Part shown: piece by piece, positions 1-9,719 of the stretch
Layout: each line of letters starts with the position of its first letter
How positions within the stretch are numbered: position 1 is the first letter of the stretch
DNA from: Chroococcidiopsidaceae cyanobacterium CP_BM_RX_35
Lineage (GTDB): Bacteria; Cyanobacteriota; Cyanobacteriia; Cyanobacteriales; Chroococcidiopsidaceae
NCBI GenBank assembly: GCA_019242465.1
Contig: JAFAVL010000215.1
Location: 1-15,382 of the forward strand
DNA: 15,382 nucleotides
Direction of reading: 5' to 3'
The notes under the pieces: model-generated
What the model was told of the DNA's origin: nothing
Database searches by the model: none
The model's input: the letters and a program-made list of their open reading frames with translations, nothing else
Program-made: the position numbers and the translations under genes

Positions 1-935
1 AGGTTAGGGAGAGCATCAATGTAGTAGCCGATCAAGAAATGCGATCAAATGAGTTAAACCAACCTCAGGTGCTGGGGATTGATTTAGGAGGAACAGCAAT
101 CAAGTTGGGGCGGTTTTGGCAAGATGGCACTTGTTTACAGTTTTTGAGCAGAGTGACGCCTCAACCAGCAACACCAGCAGCCGTTGTCGAGGTGATGATA
201 GAAGCGATTGCCCAACTTGACCCTACCCAACAATGCATTGCTATCGGTGTTGGTACCCCAGGTCCAACTGATGCTGAGGGGCGGATTGCCAAAATAGCAA
301 TTAATCTCGCTAACTGGCGAAATGTTCCCTTGGCTGATTGGCTAGAAGCAAAGACGGGTCTTTCCACAGTTCTCGCCAATGATGCCAATTGCGCCGGGCT
401 AGGAGAAGCCTGGCTGGGAGCTGGTCGTCCGTTTCGTCACCTAATTTTGCTGACGCTAGGGACTGGGGTTGGTGGGGCAATTATTTTGGATGGTAAACTC
501 TTCACTGGGCATCAAGGAGCAGCTGGAGAACTAGGGTTAATTACTCTAAATCCTGATGGTCCAGTATGTAATAGCGGCAATTGCGGCTCATTGGAGCAAT
601 ATGTTTCAGTTTCAGCTATTCGTCGCCGTACTGGTTTGGAACCAGCTGAATTGGGTGCTCTTGCCAAGGCTGGAGACTCAAAAGCTTTGACTTTTTGGCA
701 GAACTATGGTAAAGACTTGGGGGCTGGGTTAGCTAGCCTCATCTACATTCTGACGCCAGAGGCAGTTGTAATTGGCGGTGGCGTCAGCGCTAGCGCGGAG
801 TTTTTCTTCCCAGCTGTACGGGCGGAGATTGAGCGTCGGGTGCTGCCAAGTTCTCGTGTTGGTCTAGAACTGCTAAGCGCTGAATTGGGCAACCAAGCAG
901 GGATGGTGGGTGCAGCGAGATTGGCTTGGCAGCTA

Positions 936-2941
<2,006 letters not shown>

Positions 2942-4729
2942 ATGAAAAAAATTTTAGGATTAACTGTTTTGGTAACGAGTGCAGCAATTGCATTGCCTGC
3001 CAAATGCGCCGATCGCTCCCTATACATTGCTTTTCCACCAACTAACTACCAAACAACGACATCTCGGATATTCATACTTGGAACAGCTCCACCAACAGGA
3101 GAAGTTTCGGTCAATGGCACTCGTATCGAACGCAGCCCGGCTGGGCATTTTGCTCCCAGTGTTCCATTACATTTGGGAGACAATTTGTTGACGGTGCAAT
3201 ATCAGAATCAGCGAACGCAGATTCATATTAAGCGGTTACCAACTCAACCCCAACCTCCAATCGGATTAGCCTTTGCTAAGGATTCCCTGACTCCGGATGT
3301 GGATATTGCTAGACTACCAGGAGAACTGGTTTGTTTTAGTGCGATTGCACCTCCCAAATCCACTGTCGCAGTTGAGCTAGGTGGAGAAACAATTCCCCTG
3401 CCGCCCCAATCGCAAAACATCAAATTACCAGCCAATTCCGCCGCGCTTACTCAACGGAATCAGCCCGCTTCTCAATCGGCAACAGGACACTACCAAGGTT
3501 GTGCAACTTTGTCTGTAGCTGGAGTTAATTTAGGGCAACCCAAGTTTCAGTTGAAAAGGAACGGCGCTACAACAAGCCAAATGGGTTCTGGAAAGATTTC
3601 TGTGCTTTCACCTGTCCATCTAGAAGTTGCCGAAGTGACAGCAGATCAAGGCGTAGCTCGGACTGGTCCTAGTACCGACTATTCTCGCCTCACGCCTCTC
3701 CCTAAAGGAACTCAAGCTACCGTGACGGGTAAGCAAGGTAAGTGGTTACGCTTAGACTATGGCGGTTGGATTGATAGCGCCGAAACCCGTATCTTACCAA
3801 GTGCCGTACCACCGCGTTCGTTCATCCGCAGTGTGACCGCTCATCAAGTGCCAGGAAACACAGATGTCATGTTTCCTTTGCAAGTCCCTGTTCCAGTCAG
3901 TGTTCAGCAAGGCGATCGCACATTAACCCTAACTCTCTACAACACCACTGCCCAAACTGATGTCATTCACCTAGACGATGACCCAGTGATTTCCCGTCTT
4001 GACTGGCAACAAGTAGCTCCAAATCAGGTGCAATATACTTTTAATCTCAAACCCAAACAGCAATGGGGCTATAAGGTGAGATATGATGGGACAACCCTAG
4101 TCTTGTCTTTGCGTCATCCGCCAGCAACGGCAGGTGGTACGACGAATAAGGAATTATCTTCTAGCTCCTCTCCTCTGGCTGGCATCAACATCCTCCTCGA
4201 TCCAGGACACGGCGGCACTGACTCTGGCACTACTGGACCAACTGGATTAAACGAAAAAGCAGTCACCTTGGTGATGGCAAAGCTAGTGCAAGAACAGCTT
4301 GTAGCACGAGGAGCTACAGTGTACCTGACTCGTGAAGAGGATAAGACGGTAGGGCTGGCAGATCGGGTGGAAATGATTGACAAGTTCGAGCCAGCAATTT
4401 CCATCTCGCTCCACTACAATTCCTTGCCGGATGACGGAGATGCTCAGCACACTCAAGGACTAGGAGCCTTTTGGTATAATGCCCAAGCCCATAGTCTTGC
4501 CGTATTTTTACATAACTATCTTGTGAATAAACTAGGGCGTCACAGCTACGGCGTGTTTTGGGACAACCTATTTTTGACCCGCCCGACATCTGCCCCATCT
4601 ATACTATTAGAGTTAGGGTTTATGAGCAATCCGAGAGAATTTGAGTGGGTGGTGAATCCCCAACAGCAGCAGAAATTGGCAGTGGCGATCGCCGATGGCA
4701 TTACTGAATGGTTTGACAGTGCCCACTAG
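2942..4729 (+). CDS. Secreted N-acetylmuramoyl-L-alanine amidase with SH3b domain
   Basis: Zinc hydrolase that cuts the amide bond between N-acetylmuramic acid and the peptide stem of peptidoglycan, acting in the periplasm. The N-terminus (MKK, then a hydrophobic stretch to about residue 20) is a signal peptide, probably cleaved around 20-23. Residues ~26-100 look like a beta-sandwich (Ig-like) domain. Residues ~226-286 form a bacterial SH3 domain (VARTGPSTDYSRL and GKWLRLDYGGWI are typical). Residues ~292-392 are strand-rich and resemble an AMIN-type wall-targeting domain. The Amidase_3 domain runs ~414-592, with zinc ligands H423 (DPGHGG), E438 (NEKA) and H491 (SLHYNS) and catalytic E557 (LLELGFMSN), so the active site is complete. 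A proline/serine-rich linker (393-412) precedes the catalytic domain. Cyanobacterial amidases of this class act in cell division and septal wall remodelling; the specific role here is inferred. Confidence 0.93.
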   Translation: MKKILGLTVLVTSAAIALPAKCADRSLYIAFPPTNYQTTTSRIFILGTAPPTGEVSVNGTRIERSPAGHFAPSVPLHLGDNLLTVQYQNQRTQIHIKRLPTQPQPPIGLAFAKDSLTPDVDIARLPGELVCFSAIAPPKSTVAVELGGETIPLPPQSQNIKLPANSAALTQRNQPASQSATGHYQGCATLSVAGVNLGQPKFQLKRNGATTSQMGSGKISVLSPVHLEVAEVTADQGVARTGPSTDYSRLTPLPKGTQATVTGKQGKWLRLDYGGWIDSAETRILPSAVPPRSFIRSVTAHQVPGNTDVMFPLQVPVPVSVQQGDRTLTLTLYNTTAQTDVIHLDDDPVISRLDWQQVAPNQVQYTFNLKPKQQWGYKVRYDGTTLVLSLRHPPATAGGTTNKELSSSSSPLAGINILLDPGHGGTDSGTTGPTGLNEKAVTLVMAKLVQEQLVARGATVYLTREEDKTVGLADRVEMIDKFEPAISISLHYNSLPDDGDAQHTQGLGAFWYNAQAHSLAVFLHNYLVNKLGRHSYGVFWDNLFLTRPTSAPSILLELGFMSNPREFEWVVNPQQQQKLAVAIADGITEWFDSAH

Positions 4730-4908
4730 CGTAAACGAGAAAACTAACTATCTGCAATGCGGGGAACAGGAATTGCAAGGGCAAGTGGTGATAGATAGAC
4801 TCAGACTAATAGTTCAGCTTATGGTTTTAAGGCAACTTGCACCTTCAAGAAGACTTCACTGGACCATTATTTTGGCTACAGTAATTACAATCACTTGATA
4901 AGGACGTG

Positions 4909-5673
4909 ATGCCAATGGAAGCCACAACCGAACAACAGAAGTTGGCACAAAAGACCGGATTTCCTCCTGAGATCCCTGAGCCGCCAACCAATTTAGTGTT
5001 TGATGATGGAGAGCCTTTGGAAACAAATCGCCACCGCATTGCGATGAACGTCTTGATCGACTCTTTACTGCAAGCTTATCAGGACCGCACAGATTTTTTT
5101 GTCGGTGGCAATATGTTCGTCTACTACAGCCGCAATCAGGCAATGAATCGAGACTTTAGAGGTCCTGATTTCTTCGCCACATTGGATGTGGATGGTAGTC
5201 GCGAGCGTCAGGGTTGGGTGATTTGGGAAGAGGACGGACGCTATCCCGATGTCATCATTGAGTTGATGTCCCCCAGTACAGCTCACATTGACAAAACGGA
5301 GAAGAAAGATCTCTACGAACGCACTTTTCACACGCTAGACTACTATGTCTACGATCCGTTTGAGCCTAACTCGCTTGCAGGATGGCATCTCAACGCCCAG
5401 CGTCGCTACGAGCCATTGCTATCAAACGAACGCGGATGGCTGTGGTGTGAAACCTTGGGATTATGGTTGGGAGTATGGGAAGGAAGCATTCGGCGAGAAC
5501 CGCCAACCGGAGCTTGCCAGTGGTTGCGATTTTACAATCGAGAGGGCTATCTCATCTTGTTACAGGAAGAGGTTGCACAGCAAGAACGGCAACGAGCTGA
5601 GCAAGAACGGCAACGAGCCGAACGATTGGCAGAGCGATTGCAGGAGTTAGGTGAAGATCCTAATGCTATCTAG
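4909..5673 (+). CDS. Uma2-family (DUF820) putative restriction-like endonuclease
   Basis: Member of the Uma2 family, a PD-(D/E)xK nuclease-fold group greatly expanded in cyanobacteria; its substrate is not established. Candidate active-site residues, numbered from the ATG at 4909, are D87 (RGPDFF), E118 (YPDVIIELMSPST) and the lysines 129-133 (DKTEKKDLYE). The C-terminal ~35 residues form a charged coiled coil containing QERQRAE twice in tandem. The start is uncertain: GTG 4906, ATG 4909 and ATG 4915 share the frame behind an AAGGA at 4900-4904, giving spacings of 1, 4 and 10 bases. No partner methylase, toxin or transposase gene lies beside it, so a role in a defence or mobile unit is not supported here. 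It is followed by the unrecognised gene at 5786 on the same strand after about 110 bases. Confidence 0.88.
   Translation: MPMEATTEQQKLAQKTGFPPEIPEPPTNLVFDDGEPLETNRHRIAMNVLIDSLLQAYQDRTDFFVGGNMFVYYSRNQAMNRDFRGPDFFATLDVDGSRERQGWVIWEEDGRYPDVIIELMSPSTAHIDKTEKKDLYERTFHTLDYYVYDPFEPNSLAGWHLNAQRRYEPLLSNERGWLWCETLGLWLGVWEGSIRREPPTGACQWLRFYNREGYLILLQEEVAQQERQRAEQERQRAERLAERLQELGEDPNAI
5581..5621 (+). repeat. 21-base tandem duplication within the Uma2 gene
   Basis: Two adjacent copies of a 21-base unit begin at 5581 and 5602, each encoding QERQRAE. They differ at one base within the compared stretch (gagCTGag versus gagCCGaa). The period of seven residues matches one coiled-coil heptad, so copy-number change would lengthen the coil without shifting its register. 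Confidence 0.85.
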
Positions 5674-5696
5674 CTTGTTAAAGGAGTGAAGTTTAA

Positions 5697-5753
5697 ATGA
5701 TCAGAACTAGCAGCAATGTCAGTACGCTTGTATTATTTCAGTACTTTCTCTAA
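5697..5753 (+). CDS. Candidate 18-residue small ORF
   Basis: ATG at 5697 to TAA at 5751-5753 encodes 18 residues with a hydrophobic second half (MIRTSSNVSTLVLFQYFL). An AAGGAG (5681-5686) sits ten bases upstream, a better Shine-Dalgarno match than that of the next real gene. It could be a leader peptide for the downstream gene or chance. I do not recognise it. Confidence 0.2.
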   Translation: MIRTSSNVSTLVLFQYFL

Positions 5754-5785
5754 CACAAACTTTGTTAAACTACCACTGGTTAGCT

Positions 5786-6484
5786 ATGTTGTCTCAATTT
5801 AAATCTCGTTATCCTTCGGGAAGTCTAATTTCCGAGTTGCTCCAGATTTATCAGGGGCAATTCGTCGTTCGAGCTGAAGTGCAGGTTGATGGGGCAATCC
5901 GTGCTACAGGTCTGGCAGCGGCAGAAAGCTTAGAGCTAGCAGAAGACCGAGCTAGAGGTCGGGCACTGATGGTTCTAGGAATTGAGCCAAACTCATCGGC
6001 TCGGCTAGAAACTAAACCGTCTTCATCCTTTCTGACTCCAACTGTTCCTGTTGAGCTAGAAGGGAAGAGTGATCGCTTGCCTTCAACTGCCGGTTTGTCG
6101 GCGCAAGAAATAGAGGCTAGCGGGAAAAACGTTGGTACGACCAATGACTTCCTCGAAGAGCATAGCCAGAAACAGATGACGTTCTTTGGTAATGATGAGA
6201 TGCAAGCGCCGCATGATTATGGCTATCAAGAGAGCAGTTTTGAACCGGAGCCAATAGAACCTGAGATAGGTACAGAGGTAAGGGAACCAGTTGATATGAC
6301 AACAGTAGTTGCTCGGACTAGTGCTGAAATCAAGCGCTTGGGTTGGAGCAATCAGCAAGGACGGGACTACTTGAAAAAGACCTACGGTAAGCGTTCGCGC
6401 CACGAACTAACTGACAAGGAACTGCTGGAATTTCTGCAATACCTGGAGTTGCAGCCTACTCCCAGTCTGCTGCCTGTTACCTAG
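5786..6484 (+). CDS. Conserved-looking cyanobacterial protein of unknown function, two domains with a linker
   Basis: I do not recognise a named family. It has 232 residues from the ATG at 5786; the frame stays open to a TTG at 5762, but the ATG start MLSQFKSRYPSGSL looks natural. Residues ~1-66 appear folded: two strands (FVVRAEVQVDG), then ATGLAAAESLELAEDRARGR leading into an alanine-rich helix ending LGI. This strand-strand-helix pattern recalls the Rad52-type single-strand annealing fold, where a helix of form AExxAxxRALxxLGI ends the domain; that is my inference. Residues ~67-170 are a low-complexity, acidic linker. Residues ~172-223 form a second helical module (SAEIKRLGWSNQQGRDYL, GKRSRHELTDKELLEFLQYL). 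No signal peptide or membrane segment is present. It follows the Uma2 gene on the same strand and converges on the gene at 6624. Confidence 0.75.
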   Translation: MLSQFKSRYPSGSLISELLQIYQGQFVVRAEVQVDGAIRATGLAAAESLELAEDRARGRALMVLGIEPNSSARLETKPSSSFLTPTVPVELEGKSDRLPSTAGLSAQEIEASGKNVGTTNDFLEEHSQKQMTFFGNDEMQAPHDYGYQESSFEPEPIEPEIGTEVREPVDMTTVVARTSAEIKRLGWSNQQGRDYLKKTYGKRSRHELTDKELLEFLQYLELQPTPSLLPVT

Positions 6485-6623
6485 AGAAATGGCAAAGTTA
6501 GCTGCCTTTGACAGATATTAACTTGGGAGCTAATTAAGCTTTGATGTGTTGATCAAATATAAGACACTCGACTTGGTAATTACCTCCTTCTACTTTGATG
6601 TCAATCCCTGTATTCCTGTCCGG

Positions 6624-6953
6624 CTAGCCAAGGTCTTTGGGCAGATTCTCACTTACGATTTCATAGATAGCAGTAGTCGGTGCTTTGGTAAACAACGGAG
6701 TCATCTGATTAAGTATCGCTTGGGATATTTCACTTTGATTGGTTTTCATATCTTCCACACTTTCCCATAAAATTATGGCAATCCCGCTGTCAGTTCCCGG
6801 ATTTTGTAATAAGTATGAACCCTTAAAACCTTCAGTGTAAGTTGAGACGGCTTGTTCATAAAGTTGATTAGCCTCTTCAAATCTGCCGGGTTTGAAATCG
6901 CCAATCGCTACATAAGCAAATTTATGTCTCAGAAAATCTTGAAAATCTGTCAT
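6624..6953 (-). CDS. Small ABM-like (dimeric alpha/beta barrel) protein
   Basis: A 109-residue protein resembling antibiotic-biosynthesis-monooxygenase (ABM) domains. It has an opening strand FAYVAIGDFKPG (12-23), a helix (25-40), a strand pair around GFKGSYLLQN (42-51) and GIAIILWESVEDM (57-69), a helix, and a closing strand AIYEIVSEN (95-103). Such proteins form ferredoxin-like dimers, and the fold is shared by heme-degrading, quinone-forming and purely structural members, so no reaction can be assigned. The start is well supported: GGAGG lies four bases before the ATG. It lies 182 bases downstream of argZ on the same strand and might be read through from it. It converges on the gene ending at 6484. 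Confidence 0.75.
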   Translation of the reverse strand: MTDFQDFLRHKFAYVAIGDFKPGRFEEANQLYEQAVSTYTEGFKGSYLLQNPGTDSGIAIILWESVEDMKTNQSEISQAILNQMTPLFTKAPTTAIYEIVSENLPKDLG

Positions 6954-7135
6954 TGCTCCTCCAAAACTTTGGCTTATTCTAGTTCTTTAAATCCTAGTAT
7001 CTACTTATTACTAGCACTAGTCACTTCGCTTTCAACCCACGACGCTATCGGTCAGAGTTTCCTCCGAACCAGCTAACAAACCGTTGCTATCGGTAAACTG
7101 TCTATTAAGCTAAGCCTCTGCGGTTCGTTTCTCTC

Positions 7136-9250
7136 CTAAACCACTTGAGCCATAAAGTAAGGATGCGTCAACTTATCCAACTGCTGCACCAACAGACTTA
7201 GGAACAAACCCACATCCGTCACCACACCAATTGATTCCACCGAACCGCGATCGCTCAGCTTTGTCACCACCGCCGGATTAATGTCCACACACACCATCTT
7301 CACTCCCGCAGCCGTCATATTCCCTACCCCAATTGAATGCAGCATTGAAGACAGCATCAGAATCATGTCTGCTCCCTCCAAAATGCGCGCATATTCCTGC
7401 TGGGCTTTAATCAAATCCATCTGCGTATCAGGCAGGGGACCATCATCCCGAATAGAACCAGCCAGAGAGAACGGAATACCAGCACGGACACACTCATACA
7501 GCACCCCACTCTTGATCACACCTTGCTCCACAGCTTGAGCGATACTGCCATAGCGACGGATCGTGTTGATAACCTTGAGGTGATGCCGATGCCCGCCTTG
7601 TACAGCAACACCTCGTTTCATATCCACACCCAAGGAAGTCCCCATCAAGTTTTGCTCAATGTCGTGGACAGCAATCGCATTGCCGCCTAGTAGCGCCTGC
7701 ACATATCCCTGCCGAATCAGAGTCGCTAGGTGTTCTCCTCCACCAGTGTGAATTACAACTGGACCTGCTGTGACAACCACCTTACCACCTTGATCGCGGA
7801 TTTGGCGCAACTCCCATGCCACTTGTTCCACCACTAATTCCACCCGGCGTTCGCTAGAAACCCCAGCGGACATAAAGCTAAATTCTTGGGTATTGCGCTG
7901 CTCCCGTGCTTCAGGCTTACGGATAGTGCGAATACCTTGCACATCGACAACAACCTGCTCACCTACTTCCAAATCCCGTAGCAGCTTGCACCGCGCCACG
8001 ACTCCATTTGGGGTATGAGTGACGGCAATTGCACCATCCATGCGCTGATTTTCCACCTTGACCCATTCCCCATTAATCCGTACCTCGGTGGGATAGATAG
8101 TGGTGACATAAAAATCATCTGCCGCCACCCCAGCTTGGAGCACAGGCTCTAACTTGACATCGCGCTCATCTTGCGGTAAGTCAACTGCACCCAAATCAAT
8201 TAACTGGGATAAGATGCCTTCCATAACATCGTGAGAAGGAGCTGACACCTTGACCTCTGCCGCTGAGGTACTTTGCCGTTGCTCTCCCAGTTGAAAATTC
8301 AGCACCTGGAAGCTGCCCCCACTTTCCACAACGGCGTCCAAAGCGCGGTTGATTAAACCAGTGTCTAGCAGATGACCTTCCAGCCGAATTGTCCGACTCT
8401 CTACTGAGACATTGGCGTGGAATTCAGTTCTCACTGGCTCCGTCACTCGTAGTGTCAGGCACTTGGCAGCTCCTCCGGCTTTGAGAAATTCTGTTAACGG
8501 CGTCTCCAATACCCTAAACCCAGCATCTGCTAGGTGTTCTTTGAGCGCCTCACTCGCCTGATTCATCACCACAACTTCGTCAATATTGACCGCATTGCAG
8601 GCAAAATTTACGGCATCTGCTTCGTTGATCGCAATGCGCCTCTCTGGCGGTACTCGCATTTCAATCAGGCGGTTGGAATAGGAATCAAACGCTGGTGGAT
8701 AGTAGAGTAGATAGCCACCCTTAAGCGGACAGAAACAAGTATCCAGATGATAAAACCGCTCATCCATCAGTCGCAGGGACAGCACTTCGGTGTCAAGCCA
8801 CTTTGCCAAGTACGGATGAGAATCTAGTTCTGAGCGGAAGCCGTATCCAGCCCATAACCAACGTCCTTCCCGATCTAACAGCGCGTCTCCTGCTCCCTCA
8901 AAAGGTAAATCCTTGGGAAGTTCATATACTGTGTATCCCTTATCCTCAAACCATTCTTTGAAGTGTGGTTCCTCCCCTTGCCGCTCCTTGTGCAGGAATC
9001 GGCTGAGGACAACAGTATTTCCCAACACCAGTCCAGCATTAGCAGTAAACACCATATCCGGCCATCCCAATTGAGGTTTGACCAAATCCACAACAGCATG
9101 GTGTTTAAGAATGTGGAATAATTCATGCCACTGCTCGACGGCGCGATCACGCGAGGACTTGTGAATATTCCCTTCCATCCAGGGATTAATCACATAGTCC
9201 ACATCGTAGTGGTCAGGGGAGCACATGAGGAAGCGGATCGAAGAAGTCAT
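7136..9250 (-). CDS. argZ: Bifunctional arginine dihydrolase / ornithine cyclodeaminase-type enzyme (ArgZ/AgrE)
   Basis: The N-terminal half converts arginine to ornithine, CO2 and two ammonia; the C-terminal half belongs to the LOR/SDH-ornithine cyclodeaminase group and in the Anabaena homologue AgrE supports ornithine-to-proline conversion. It drives nitrogen recovery from arginine and cyanophycin in cyanobacteria. The guanidine-modifying (pentein) domain spans ~1-275, with visible active-site candidates N22, N71 (FTANAG), E118 and D122 (FEGAGDALL), H168 (FYHLDTCF) and nucleophile C264 (GGAAKCLTLR). The LOR/SDH-type middle region runs ~278-460. The C-terminal Rossmann-like region (~485-700) has VVTAGPVVIHTGGG, the LLGGNAIAVHDIE block, and GSIRDDGPLPDT (598-609). 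The length of 704 matches the full two-domain form. The ABM-like gene lies downstream on the same strand; a 469-base spacer with direct repeats lies upstream. The alternative names argZ and agrE refer to the same family. Confidence 0.95.
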   Translation of the reverse strand: MTSSIRFLMCSPDHYDVDYVINPWMEGNIHKSSRDRAVEQWHELFHILKHHAVVDLVKPQLGWPDMVFTANAGLVLGNTVVLSRFLHKERQGEEPHFKEWFEDKGYTVYELPKDLPFEGAGDALLDREGRWLWAGYGFRSELDSHPYLAKWLDTEVLSLRLMDERFYHLDTCFCPLKGGYLLYYPPAFDSYSNRLIEMRVPPERRIAINEADAVNFACNAVNIDEVVVMNQASEALKEHLADAGFRVLETPLTEFLKAGGAAKCLTLRVTEPVRTEFHANVSVESRTIRLEGHLLDTGLINRALDAVVESGGSFQVLNFQLGEQRQSTSAAEVKVSAPSHDVMEGILSQLIDLGAVDLPQDERDVKLEPVLQAGVAADDFYVTTIYPTEVRINGEWVKVENQRMDGAIAVTHTPNGVVARCKLLRDLEVGEQVVVDVQGIRTIRKPEAREQRNTQEFSFMSAGVSSERRVELVVEQVAWELRQIRDQGGKVVVTAGPVVIHTGGGEHLATLIRQGYVQALLGGNAIAVHDIEQNLMGTSLGVDMKRGVAVQGGHRHHLKVINTIRRYGSIAQAVEQGVIKSGVLYECVRAGIPFSLAGSIRDDGPLPDTQMDLIKAQQEYARILEGADMILMLSSMLHSIGVGNMTAAGVKMVCVDINPAVVTKLSDRGSVESIGVVTDVGLFLSLLVQQLDKLTHPYFMAQVV

Positions 9251-9719
9251 AAAAGAATTTTGAGGTGGACTAAGACGCGACGGAACTTAACTAGTTACAG
9301 GCTCTTGATGCTCCAGTTCTGTTACACTTAATACAAAAGGATTGGCTCTTGATAGTAGAAAGCGTACAATTCAATTCTATTATGGCGACGTATAGGAGAT
9401 TGAGTATCGATCAAGCTAGGTTGGGTATCTCCTAGGTCCAGGGTGCAGTTAGTCTGTTAGTTCTCTAGGGCTTCGGTCTAGATGCCTGACTGATTGGATG
9501 CCCGACATTACTGGCGCGAAGGCAGATGATCTAATTCCCGAAGAAGTTCGACTCACCAGATTGTCTCCTGTAATCTGGCAGTCTCTCAAGTGCCGACAAA
9601 ATCTCACGAAGAGGTCATCCTCTAGACTGAAAAATTCGACAGGTGTGCCGCTGCACCGATGTGATGACATAGAATAATGGGAATTTTGCTGATGCCTTAG
9701 ATTTCACCAGCAACATTAG
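9251..9719. other. 469-base spacer between argZ and the aldo/keto reductase
   Basis: Apart from the argZ upstream repeats, this holds three things. First, an 8-base inverted repeat TAGGAGAT (9393-9400) / ATCTCCTA (9427-9434). Second, a hairpin CCAGATT (9556-9562) / AATCTGG (9572-9578) with a 9-base loop and no T-tract. Third, a 59-codon plus-strand frame from ATG 9498 to TAA 9677. That frame contains IPEEVRLTRLSPVIW, faintly similar to the LSPxxW segment near the C-terminus of Tn3-family transposases, but it lacks the following conserved residues. I see no convincing promoter or ribosome site for the reductase gene. Composition and layout suggest old insertion debris, which is inference. Confidence 0.4.
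9294..9353 (-). promoter_or_regulatory. Direct-repeat region upstream of argZ
   Basis: The ten-base sequence GGCTCTTGAT occurs at 9300-9309 and again at 9344-9353 (44 bases apart, near a whole number of helical turns). On the argZ strand this reads ATCAAGAGCC, about 50 and 94 bases before the argZ ATG. A second pair, GTTACA, occurs at 9294-9299 and 9321-9326. The arrangement suggests paired regulator binding sites, but no named regulator is recognised. Confidence 0.35.

Noticed and set aside
4695..4898. Plus-strand 67-residue frame at the end of the amidase gene
   Set aside because: It overlaps the amidase in another frame, has no ribosome site and no recognisable composition.
7044..7094. 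Nine-base direct repeat GCTATCGGT (7044-7052 and 7086-7094) downstream of argZ
   Set aside because: Short, isolated and not associated with a gene start or a mobile-element boundary; likely chance.
9355..9367. NtcA-like site GTA...TAC upstream of argZ
   Set aside because: The spacer is seven bases, not the eight of the GTAN8TAC consensus, so the match fails.
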